A stretch of 39,309 nt of DNA from assembly GCA_015064665.1 (NCBI GenBank), contig SVRU01000017.1, positions 1 through 39,309 of the forward strand. The letters run 5' to 3'. Positions 6,761-16,478 of this stretch are shown one piece after another. Made by a program: the position numbers and the translations under genes. Position 1 is the stretch's first letter, and each line of letters begins with the position of its first letter. The stretch is from Oscillospiraceae bacterium (GTDB lineage: Bacteria; Bacillota_A; Clostridia; Oscillospirales; CAG-272). The notes under the pieces are model-generated. The model searched no databases. It saw only the letters and a program-made list of their open reading frames with translations, and was not told the origin of the DNA.

Positions 6761-7019
6761 CCGAACTCGTTTTGGAGAGGCAAATTTTGTGAATTACATC
6801 GGTAAAAATCCTTTTAATATCCGCATATTATCTCGGATTTCAACCTCGTCCTTCGCAAAATTTGCTCTCTCGAAAATTCGGAGAACTCTGTGCCTTAATT
6901 TTAAGATGATTTTGGTGCTTGGCTCTCGCAGCCAAGTGCGGACTTTGCAAGAGAGATAAGTGCCGAAAGCGCTGAAAATTAAGGATTCAGAGCGTGTTTG
7001 GATTATTCACTCTTGCCTA
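6743..7019 (+). mobile_element. MITE-like element, copy 1 (277 bp including flanking TA)
   Basis: Bounded by imperfect 27-bp terminal inverted repeats beginning TAGGCAAGAGT and ending with the complement. The outer TA on both sides suits a TA target duplication as in IS630/Tc1-mariner-type elements. It matches the copy at 9153-9429 with about 7 differences. It has no coding potential. Internally, 6775-6789 pairs with 6856-6871, enclosing nested hairpins (AAATCC 6806-6811 with GGATTT 6835-6840; TAATAT 6815-6820 with ATATTA 6825-6830). The bases 6886-6902 pair with 6975-6992, enclosing CTTGGCT/AGCCAAG (6918-6936). With the terminal repeats paired, this is a three-way junction. No transposase is present in the window. 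Confidence 0.85.
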
Positions 7020-7024
7020 GGATG

Positions 7025-7101
7025 AAAAAGAGAGCGCTTGGTGATATGCACTCCAAAAGTGTACGACTTTGGATATGCATATAAACCTTGCGCTCTCTTT
7101 T
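7025..7101 (-). terminator. Long-stem terminator of the acyl-CoA ligase operon
   Basis: AAAAAGAGAGCGC (7025-7037) pairs with GCGCTCTCTTTT (7090-7101). The inner arms also pair imperfectly (ATATGCA...TCCAAA with TTTGGATATGCATAT), making a 77-base near-palindrome. On the minus strand it follows the small Cys-rich gene and ends in a U tract, then abuts MITE copy 1. Confidence 0.75.
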
Positions 7102-7119
7102 CGTTTGCTTAAATCTTTT

Positions 7120-7359
7120 TTATTTCTCTTCCGTCCAGTTGCACTGAGAGCAATCCAGATGGTCGCAGTTCTTGCAATCGCCGCGGAACATTCCGTTTTT
7201 TGACGTGCCGCATCCGCCCGTTTGTCCGTCAAGGGAGGGGGCGTGTTCGGTATAAACACCTCCGGGTGTGTTTTTTCTGACGATTTTTATGCCGTTTGTT
7301 ACGACGATGTCATCATCCGTGTAAGCGGATAATAACTCTTTTAACTGTTTTACTGTCAT
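7120..7359 (-). CDS. Small Cys-rich hypothetical protein (79 aa)
   Basis: I do not recognise the family. The N-terminus MTVKQLKELLSAYTDDDIVV is a helix-strand start common in small bacterial proteins. The C-terminus carries a cluster of cysteines (CGTS, then CKNCDHLDCSQC), giving C-x2-C-x4-C-x2-C plus one more upstream, suited to a zinc or Fe-S site. No signal peptide or membrane segment is seen. The ATG at 7359 has an AAGG site about ten bases upstream. It starts 50 bases after the acyl-CoA ligase stop, with no terminator between, and is followed by the long hairpin at 7025-7101, so it is the last gene of that transcript. Confidence 0.6.
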   Translation of the reverse strand: MTVKQLKELLSAYTDDDIVVTNGIKIVRKNTPGGVYTEHAPSLDGQTGGCGTSKNGMFRGDCKNCDHLDCSQCNWTEEK

Positions 7360-7409
7360 AATTGGTTTGCCTTTGCCGCTATAGATTTAAATATAAAATT
7401 AAGTTTACA

Positions 7410-9101
7410 TTAATCAATGGTCATATCAAGCTTAAAACGAAGGATTTTGCGAAGAGTGTTCTTCGGGAATTCCTCGTCACGAACCTTGAGAACGCCGATT
7501 TTCTTGTAGGGAACGGCACCTCTGTTATAGGTGTCGATGTATTTCTGGAAATATGCTTTTGCGTCTTCTACACCATTCTTTTGAAGAAGGTCCTTGTCGG
7601 GATAGATTTCACAAACTATTGCGTTGTGCTCCATTCCGCGTTTGGATTTTCCTTCGTAAACTATTACGTCGATAACTCCCGGAACCGATACGAATTCGTT
7701 TTCGATTTCTTCGGGATATACGTTCTTTCCGTTTGAAAGGATTATGAGGTTCTTTTTTCTTCCCGTAATTGCAAGCGAGCCGTCTTCGGTGATTTTACCG
7801 TAGTCGCCGGTTCTGAAATAGCCCTCTTCGTCAAAGGCGTCGGCGGTTGCCGCCTCGTCCTTAAAGTAGCCGAGCATTACGTTGGGGCCCTTTACGCAGA
7901 TTTCGCCTTCGCCCGCTTCGTTCGGGTCGGCAATCTTAACCGTGTCGATATCAAGAATCTTTCCGACTGTACCCGGAACAACGTGCTTTGATACGTTGAC
8001 CGCGATTATCGGAGCGCATTCGGTGATACCGTATCCGTTGAGGGTGGTAATTCCGAGACCGTCAAAGAAATAGAGTATATCCTCGTTTATAGGCGCGCCG
8101 CCTGAAATTATCATTTTGATTTCGCCGCCGAGAGCTTCAAGCAGAGAGGCGAAGAGCTTTTTGCGAATATCTATACCGAGCTTCCTTAAGAAGTTGGATA
8201 TCTTCATCATTCTCTTAACGAGCTTTTCTTTGCCTTGATCCTTTATTGCGCTTTGCATTCTGCGATAGAAGGTCTCAAGATAGAGGGGAACCAGCACGAG
8301 ATGCTCGGGCTTTTGCTCCTTGAATTCCTTAACGACGTATTTAAGCCCTTGGGAAATGTATATTTCCGTTCCTATCATCATATGGCCAACGAACATAACG
8401 CTTGAGCCGTATGTGTGATGCGGGGGAAGGACTCCGACGGTTTTCTTGCCGAAATCAATATAGGGTATAACGTCTGACATATCCGAGAGAACGGCGTTCT
8501 GCGAGAGCATAACGCCTTTGCCCTTGCCCGTCGTTCCCGAGGTGAAAACGAGAAGCGCGAGCTTGTATACGTCGATCTCATTGTTGAAATAGGAGTCGGG
8601 GTCGGTGTCAAATTTCGCCGAGCCCGCTTCGATGAAGGACTCAACCGTCAAATCGCCCTCGCCGCACAAATAAACCGTTTCCTTTATCGCCTTTGCTTCG
8701 TTGATTGCGTCTGCTTTCTCGGCAAGGTCACCGTCTATGAAGAGATATTCGGCATCGGCGCGTGTGGCGGTTTCGGCAAGGTCTGCCGCAAGCCAATCGC
8801 GGTCGAGCGGAACGATAACCGCGCCGATGGAAAGAAGCGAAAAATAAGCTCTTACCCAAGAGTATGAAAATTTTCCGATAACCGCGCAGTGCTTTCCTTT
8901 ATAGCCGCGCGCAAGAAGCTCGCTTGAAAAAGCTCTTACGTCGTCACGCAAACGGGTGAAGGAAATCTTCTTTATTTCTTTATCGTGGGGGGAGTCCTTG
9001 AAGGAGTATGCCGTGTCGTTGCCGTACGTTTCGGCTGCGCGCTCTACGAGATCGCGAATATTTTTGAATTCCTTTTTTTCGTGAATTTGATATTTTTTCA
9101 T
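7410..9101 (-). CDS. AMP-forming long-chain acyl-CoA synthetase (AMP-binding enzyme)
   Basis: Activates a carboxylic acid, probably a fatty acid, to an acyl-adenylate and then a thioester. The 563-residue protein has all core ANL-superfamily motifs: FTSGTTGKGKG (about 186-196), NGYGITECAP (about 355-364, adenylate binding), YFRTGDYG (about 428-435), GRKKNLIILSNGKNVYPEEI (about 447-466) and the catalytic-Lys region KNTLRK (about 547-552). ATG 9101 follows an AAGGAA site. Its promoter (9449-9477) is separated from the start by MITE copy 2, so the transcript should carry the element in its leader. The physiological acid (lipid, chain length, or an exogenous substrate) is not evident. Confidence 0.88.
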   Translation of the reverse strand: MKKYQIHEKKEFKNIRDLVERAAETYGNDTAYSFKDSPHDKEIKKISFTRLRDDVRAFSSELLARGYKGKHCAVIGKFSYSWVRAYFSLLSIGAVIVPLDRDWLAADLAETATRADAEYLFIDGDLAEKADAINEAKAIKETVYLCGEGDLTVESFIEAGSAKFDTDPDSYFNNEIDVYKLALLVFTSGTTGKGKGVMLSQNAVLSDMSDVIPYIDFGKKTVGVLPPHHTYGSSVMFVGHMMIGTEIYISQGLKYVVKEFKEQKPEHLVLVPLYLETFYRRMQSAIKDQGKEKLVKRMMKISNFLRKLGIDIRKKLFASLLEALGGEIKMIISGGAPINEDILYFFDGLGITTLNGYGITECAPIIAVNVSKHVVPGTVGKILDIDTVKIADPNEAGEGEICVKGPNVMLGYFKDEAATADAFDEEGYFRTGDYGKITEDGSLAITGRKKNLIILSNGKNVYPEEIENEFVSVPGVIDVIVYEGKSKRGMEHNAIVCEIYPDKDLLQKNGVEDAKAYFQKYIDTYNRGAVPYKKIGVLKVRDEEFPKNTLRKILRFKLDMTID

Positions 9102-9152
9102 AAAATTTTATTCCTTTTCAGCCGTAAGGCTTGTTAGTTCGTTTCTTTTGCT

Positions 9153-9429
9153 TAGGCAAGAATGAATAATCCGAACTCGTTTTGGAGAGGCAAATTTTGT
9201 GAATTACATCGGTAAAAATCCTTTTAATATCCGCATATTATCTCGGATTTCAACCTCGTCCTTCGCAAAATTTGCGCTCGCGAAAATTCGGAGAACTCTG
9301 TGCCTTAATTTTAAGATGATTTTGGTGCTTGGCTCTCGCAGCCAAGTGCGGACTTTGCAAGAGAGATAAGTGCCGAAAGCGCTGAAAATTAAGGATTCAG
9401 AGCGAGTTCGGATTGTTCACTCTTGCCTA
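9153..9429 (+). mobile_element. MITE-like element, copy 2 (277 bp), inserted in an mRNA leader
   Basis: Same orientation as copy 1 and about 97% identical by eye; the differences are in the terminal repeats and near the GCGCTCGCG/GCTCTCTCG segment. Its own terminal repeats differ at only 2 of 27 positions. TA flanks both ends. It lies between the acyl-CoA ligase promoter (9449-9477, minus) and its ATG (9101), so it is transcribed as the complement and can fold into the multi-armed structure described for copy 1. Together the copies form direct repeats 2,410 bp apart around the ligase operon. Confidence 0.87.
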
Positions 9430-9448
9430 ACATTAATAGCCGACAGAT

Positions 9449-9477
9449 ATATTACCACATTTTTCATGTTTTGTCAA
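9449..9477 (-). promoter_or_regulatory. Sigma-A promoter of the acyl-CoA ligase operon, upstream of MITE copy 2
   Basis: On the minus strand TTGACA (9472-9477), 17-base spacer, TAATAT (9449-9454). No comparable promoter lies between the element and the ATG, so the leader is predicted to be about 340 bases and to contain the whole MITE. Confidence 0.75.
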
Positions 9478-9552
9478 TACGTGTCCAAAAATAAGGGGTA
9501 CAAAACATTAAAAATGACAATTAAATATGCGATTTTTGTCGGTTTATTCTGT

Positions 9553-9590
9553 GAAAAATCCCGCATCAAAAAGCAAAACGCTGATGCGGG
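9553..9590 (-). terminator. Terminator of the histidinol-phosphatase operon
   Basis: CCCGCATCA (9560-9568) pairs with TGATGCGGG (9582-9590). On the minus strand the stem is followed by ATTTTT, 34 bases after the stop codon. Confidence 0.85.
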
Positions 9591-9623
9591 AAGATTATGT
9601 AAAAACAACAGGGAAGCATCGCT

Positions 9624-10412
9624 TCAGTCTGAAAACGGGTCGACGAGCGCGAGAGTGTCAAGAAGCTCGATACCGTATTTATCGGCAAAGCGCTCGGCTT
9701 TTAGGATTTCGTCCTTTACGGCAACTCTGTACGGCTCGTGCGCGTCGCAACCAAGCACCGCTTTGGGACTGTATTTTGAGGCAATCTCCCAAAACAGCGG
9801 GTTGGGATAATTTCTGCCCTCGGCAAGACCGAGCAGGTTTATTTCAATTGGAATATTAACCGCCGTGACAGCCTCCATAAGCCGAGTCATATGTTCAAAA
9901 TAAGCGTCAAGAGGTCCGCGGTATCCGATAACGTCGGGGTGAGCAAGACAGGTGAATTTTTTCGTGTTTATTGCGGTTATTACCGTGTCAACGTATTCGC
10001 TGAGCGCTTCGGGATACTCCGAGCCGGTGGCGGAATGCCGACTTTTCTCAAGCGGATATTCCTCGCAGGTAAAATGCTGACCGAGCAAAAGATACTCGGG
10101 GCGGTTGTCGTTTTTCCAAAACTCATAGGTCTCATCCCAAAGCTTCGGATAATATTCGGTTTCATACCCGACGTGAATTTCTATTTTATCGCGATATTTT
10201 TCTCTGAGCGCGGTAAGAGCGGAGAAATACTCGCCTGACTCCTTCGGCGTCATTTTGTAATACGAAATATATCCGTCGGGATATACGTAGGGCGCGTGGT
10301 CGGAAAAGCCGAGGATTTTTAAGCCCTCGGCAATTGCAGCTTCAATATACTCCTCGTCCGTGCCTATCGCGTGCTTGCAGCGCGAGGTGTGAATATGATA
10401 ATTTGCGAACAT
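9624..10412 (-). CDS. hisJ: Histidinol-phosphatase, PHP family (HisJ/HisK type)
   Basis: Predicted to dephosphorylate histidinol phosphate to histidinol in histidine synthesis, in the cytoplasm. The 262-residue protein shows the PHP trinuclear metal motifs: NYHIHTSRC at residues 4-12, GFSDHAP near 35-41, the Glu of GYETEYYP near 102, the His of LGQHF, CLAHPD, and GCDAHEP near the C-terminus. The ATG has an AGGA site nine bases upstream. It starts 8 bases after the stop of the upstream HEPN-like gene, so both share the promoter at 10897-10925. No other his gene is nearby. PHP proteins are sometimes mis-named, so a related phosphoesterase role is possible. Confidence 0.78.
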   Translation of the reverse strand: MFANYHIHTSRCKHAIGTDEEYIEAAIAEGLKILGFSDHAPYVYPDGYISYYKMTPKESGEYFSALTALREKYRDKIEIHVGYETEYYPKLWDETYEFWKNDNRPEYLLLGQHFTCEEYPLEKSRHSATGSEYPEALSEYVDTVITAINTKKFTCLAHPDVIGYRGPLDAYFEHMTRLMEAVTAVNIPIEINLLGLAEGRNYPNPLFWEIASKYSPKAVLGCDAHEPYRVAVKDEILKAERFADKYGIELLDTLALVDPFSD

Positions 10413-10420
10413 GGTAATTC

Positions 10421-10849
10421 CTATCTTAAAAGAACGTAGGTGATAACGCCTATTGCAAGAGCAAGAATTATCGCAAATACCGTAACGAATCTCTCTATTT
10501 TTCTGCGTCTTGCATATCTGCGGGCACGCTTCAAATATTTTGATATAGGGTCGCGGCCTTTCGTGATATCCTTGTCAAAGGTGCGAATCCATTTAAGGTC
10601 AAGCTTCGTAATCTCGCTCATTCTGCGGAGCGAGCCGATTTCGTGAGCCATTTTGTTGCGAATATTTCTGTATCTTACGAGCCTTGGGAGCGCTTCCTCG
10701 CGCCCGGGAGCAAAACGGGTGTTGTTCAGACGGTTGATATATTCGGTAACTCCGCCGTTTGCAATGCCGAATTTTTCACAGCAGTTTTTATCAAGCGAAA
10801 TATAGCTTGCCAGAAAACGCTCGTTCAGTCTTAATCCGATATGACTCAC
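10421..10849 (-). CDS. Membrane-anchored protein with HEPN-like Rx4H motif
   Basis: Not assigned to a known family. The 142-residue protein has a soluble helical N-terminal part ending in RYRNIRNKMAHEIGSL, whose RNKMAH fits the Rx4-6H catalytic pattern of HEPN ribonucleases, including the polar residue after Arg. A strongly basic stretch (KRARRYARRRKIERF) leads into a single C-terminal transmembrane helix (FAIILALAIGVITYVLL), so the protein should be tail-anchored with the helical part in the cytoplasm. GTG 10849 is the start because the frame opens there behind AAAGGCG; that spacing is short. It is co-transcribed with hisJ. The Rx4H match could be coincidental, since similar motifs occur in non-catalytic helical domains. 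Confidence 0.65.
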   Translation of the reverse strand: MSHIGLRLNERFLASYISLDKNCCEKFGIANGGVTEYINRLNNTRFAPGREEALPRLVRYRNIRNKMAHEIGSLRRMSEITKLDLKWIRTFDKDITKGRDPISKYLKRARRYARRRKIERFVTVFAIILALAIGVITYVLLR

Positions 10850-10896
10850 CGCCTTTCATAAACCTTAAAAACGAAACAAGATCGTTATATGGATAT

Positions 10897-10925
10897 ATTG
10901 TACTACATATTGTGTTTTTTTTCAA
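10897..10925 (-). promoter_or_regulatory. Sigma-A promoter of the HEPN-like/hisJ operon
   Basis: On the minus strand TTGAAA (10920-10925), 17-base spacer, TACAAT (10897-10902), about 48 bases before the GTG start. Confidence 0.75.
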
Positions 10926-10934
10926 GTATATTTT

Positions 10935-10962
10935 TTAAAAAACAGTTTTGGAATACCAAAAC
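10935..10962 (-). terminator. Terminator of the SpoVAF-like gene
   Basis: GTTTTGG (10945-10951) and CCAAAAC (10956-10962) form a 7-bp stem. On the minus strand it is followed by TGTTTTTT, about 30 bases after the stop at 10993. Confidence 0.6.
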
Positions 10963-10992
10963 ATTACTAAAATGCTGAATTTTTACAGAAAT

Positions 10993-12393
10993 TTAATCAA
11001 AATCCTGTTTTCGCGTTCTGAAAAGCAGCCTTTTCATCGCAGCTTTATTGAACGGAACGAGGGGGTAAAGATAGTGTCTGCCCGTCACGGTCGTATTGGT
11101 TGCGACAAAGACCGAGAAAAGAACTATTCCGACGGCAAAGCCCCATATTCCAAAGAAATAAACGAGCGCTAGAATCATCATTCGCATAAATTTAAAAGCG
11201 TAGCCGAGCTCGTGATTCTGTTGGGCAAAGTTAGCAATTGCCACGAATGCCATATATAAAATGACGTCGGCGCAAAGCCAGCCGACCTCAACCGCAAAGT
11301 CACCGAGAATTAAAGCGCCTACTATTGAGAGTGAGTTTGACAGCATATCGGGAGTGTTCATCGATGCGATTTTGAGTCCGTCTATTGCAAGCTCAACGAG
11401 AAAGAGCTGAAGAATTATCGGCAAAGCTCCCGCATTTTCGGGAACGAGGAAGAGAAGTGCCCTCGGCAGAACGTCGGCATATTCAAGATAAAGATACCAG
11501 AGCGGCGTAATTATCACGGACGCAAGCAAAATTAGGGTGCGCACCGCGCGAAGATAGCTTCCCGTAAGAGGCGGAAAATAATAATCGTCGGTTTGCTCCA
11601 AATAATGAAATATCGAGGTAGGAAGAATCATTACCTGAGGTGAGGTGTCGCATATTACGAGAACACTTCCCTCAAGCAGCTGCGCGGCGGCGGTGTCGGG
11701 TCTTTCGGTCGTGCGTATTTTGGGAAACGGATTCAGCCACCCTTTGCGGATAAGCGTTTCGGCAAGACTCTGAAAACCGAGGGTCAGCGATTTTGGACGC
11801 GAGCTTTTGATTTTTTCCTTTATTTCGGATACCAGCCTTCCGTCCGCAACACCGTCCATATAGCATACGACCACGTCGGTCTTTGACGAGCCGCCCATGT
11901 TAAAATGGCTCATAGTAAGTCTTTCGTCGCGTATTCTCCGTCTTATCAGAGCGGTGTTGGTGACGAGCGTTTCAACAAAGCCGTCGTGCGAGCCTTGCAT
12001 AACTCTGTCGCTGTCGGGCTCTTCGGTCGAGCGGGCGGGATAGGTGCGCGCATCGACAAGTATTGCCGCCGCGCCAAAGGTTTCGCCGAGAATCAGAGCC
12101 TGTCCCGAAAGCACTGAGCGTATAGCATCGTTATCGTCATATACAAGCTCAACCTCAACGTAAGGCAGGATGCGCGTTGTGCTTTCGGCATCGTTAAGGC
12201 TTTTTTGCGAGAGCAGGTGTTGCATTATTCTCAGCATTTCGCCGTCCTTGATAAACCCGTCGATATAGAAAAAAGACAGTTCGCGTCCTGCGGCGCAGAG
12301 CCGCTTTTCGATAATGTCAAAGCTTTCGCCTGTCCGTAGGCGTGTCGAGATATTCAATCTGTTTTCTTTATAATTATCAGATAATTTTGCCAA
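10993..12393 (-). CDS. spoVAF: SpoVAF-like spore germination protein (GerA family A subunit)
   Basis: Inner spore-membrane protein related to the A subunits of nutrient germinant receptors; SpoVAF is thought to aid calcium-dipicolinate release. The 466-residue protein has the soluble N-terminal part with family signatures (MQGSHDGFVETLVTNTALIR, SKTDVVVCYMDG, NPFPKIRTTERPD, VMILPTSIFHYLE) and four or five membrane helices from about residue 285. Similarity to SpoVAF rather than GerAA/GerBA is judged from these blocks and the absence of adjacent B and C subunit genes. It starts with TTG at 12393, preceded by GGGGTG. It is separated by 14 kb from the spoVAC-AD-AE cluster. No clear sigma-G promoter was found upstream. 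Confidence 0.82.
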   Translation of the reverse strand: MAKLSDNYKENRLNISTRLRTGESFDIIEKRLCAAGRELSFFYIDGFIKDGEMLRIMQHLLSQKSLNDAESTTRILPYVEVELVYDDNDAIRSVLSGQALILGETFGAAAILVDARTYPARSTEEPDSDRVMQGSHDGFVETLVTNTALIRRRIRDERLTMSHFNMGGSSKTDVVVCYMDGVADGRLVSEIKEKIKSSRPKSLTLGFQSLAETLIRKGWLNPFPKIRTTERPDTAAAQLLEGSVLVICDTSPQVMILPTSIFHYLEQTDDYYFPPLTGSYLRAVRTLILLASVIITPLWYLYLEYADVLPRALLFLVPENAGALPIILQLFLVELAIDGLKIASMNTPDMLSNSLSIVGALILGDFAVEVGWLCADVILYMAFVAIANFAQQNHELGYAFKFMRMMILALVYFFGIWGFAVGIVLFSVFVATNTTVTGRHYLYPLVPFNKAAMKRLLFRTRKQDFD

Positions 12394-12470
12394 GGAATCA
12401 CCCCTATGAAAAGTTTATGCTTCTATCTTTTCCAAGGGTTAAAATAATTATTCTATCTGTTGATATTTTA

Positions 12471-12499
12471 TTGACATCCGAGCCTATTTGTGCTAGAAT
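12471..12499 (+). promoter_or_regulatory. Sigma-A promoter of birA-lacZ
   Basis: TTGACA (12471-12476), 17-base spacer, TAGAAT (12494-12499), about 49 bases upstream of the birA ATG and divergent from the SpoVAF-like gene. Confidence 0.8.
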
Positions 12500-12547
12500 G
12501 TCTTTGAAGAAATTTTATCTTACAAAATGCAAACGAAGGTTTACAGA

Positions 12548-13270
12548 ATGAAGACTTTCAGATATGAGATCACGGATTCAACGAATACAAGAGCCCGTGA
12601 GTATGCAAAAGAGCATTTTGCGGATGAGCCCGTGCTTTTTGTTGCCGATGCGCAAAGCGCAGGCAGAGGCAGACGCGGCCGCTCTTTTGATTCTCAAAAG
12701 GGAGGGGGACTTTACCTTTCCTTTCTTTTCAAGCCGACAGGGCAGGAGTGCGATGCTGCGCGCATAACCGTCAGAGCAGCCGTTGCACTTGCACGCGCCT
12801 TGGAGAGAGTTGTGGGTCTTTCGGTCTGCATCAAATGGGTTAACGATATAACCGTCGGCGGAAAAAAGCTTGCGGGAATTCTCACGGAGGGTGAGATTTG
12901 CGAAAACGGCGGATTTAAGTATGCGGTATGCGGTATAGGTGTGAATCTTTACTCTCGCGAGTTTTCCCCCGAACTTGCCGATATCGTTACAACGGTTGAG
13001 GACTGTATCGGCATAAAAACGGATAAAGACGCGTTGCTTGAAGCCTTGACGGAGGAATTTTTTTCTGAATCCGCCTTCTCCGAAATAATCGGGGAATACC
13101 GAAAACGTTCATCGGTAATAGGGCGCCGCGTCGAAGTGCGCAGAATTTCGGGCGAGGTCTTTTCGGCAAAAGCAATTGCAATAACCGACAGCGCCGCACT
13201 GCTTGTTGAAACCGAGGACGGTCGGCGTGAGGAGCTTATCAGCGCCGAGGTATCCGTCAGAGCAAAATGA
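12548..13270 (+). CDS. birA: Biotin--[acetyl-CoA-carboxylase] ligase
   Basis: Forms biotinyl-AMP and transfers biotin to a lysine of carrier proteins such as the acetyl-CoA carboxylase subunit. The 240-residue protein has the catalytic biotin-binding loop SAGRGRRGRSF (about residues 37-47), KWVNDI with the conserved Lys, GKKLAGILTE, and a C-terminal SH3-like domain (RVEVRRISGEVFSAKAIAI). It lacks the N-terminal winged helix of bifunctional BirA, so it should be a ligase only. ATG 12548 has a GAAGG site eight bases upstream; an in-frame ATG 21 bases earlier has none. lacZ begins 24 bases after its stop, so the two are probably co-transcribed. Confidence 0.9.
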   Translation: MKTFRYEITDSTNTRAREYAKEHFADEPVLFVADAQSAGRGRRGRSFDSQKGGGLYLSFLFKPTGQECDAARITVRAAVALARALERVVGLSVCIKWVNDITVGGKKLAGILTEGEICENGGFKYAVCGIGVNLYSREFSPELADIVTTVEDCIGIKTDKDALLEALTEEFFSESAFSEIIGEYRKRSSVIGRRVEVRRISGEVFSAKAIAITDSAALLVETEDGRREELISAEVSVRAK

Positions 13271-16372
<3,102 letters not shown>

Positions 16373-16381
16373 AAACAATAA

Positions 16382-16437
16382 AAAATCAGAGCGATGTTGC
16401 AGCTTTTTCGCTGTAGCGCCGCTCTGATTTTATGTTT
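16382..16437 (+). terminator. Bidirectional terminator between lacZ and the CapA-like gene
   Basis: AAAATCAGAGCG (16382-16393) pairs with CGCTCTGATTTT (16420-16431), and GCAGC/GCTGT pair inside. U-rich tails exist on both strands (plus TATGTTTTTT, minus TTTTTTATTG), suiting the two converging genes. Confidence 0.9.
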
Positions 16438-16478
16438 TTTGTTATGTTGCTTCGCACCGAAAATTCGGATTGTTCGCT

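Noticed and set aside
6743..9429. Composite transposon carrying the ligase operon
   Set aside because: No transposase gene in either flanking element; the elements are non-coding MITEs, so only a direct-repeat arrangement can be claimed.
9370..9859. Plus-strand open frames of 110-146 codons over the MITE right end and hisJ
   Set aside because: They cover non-coding repeat, a terminator and antisense of hisJ; composition is not protein-like.
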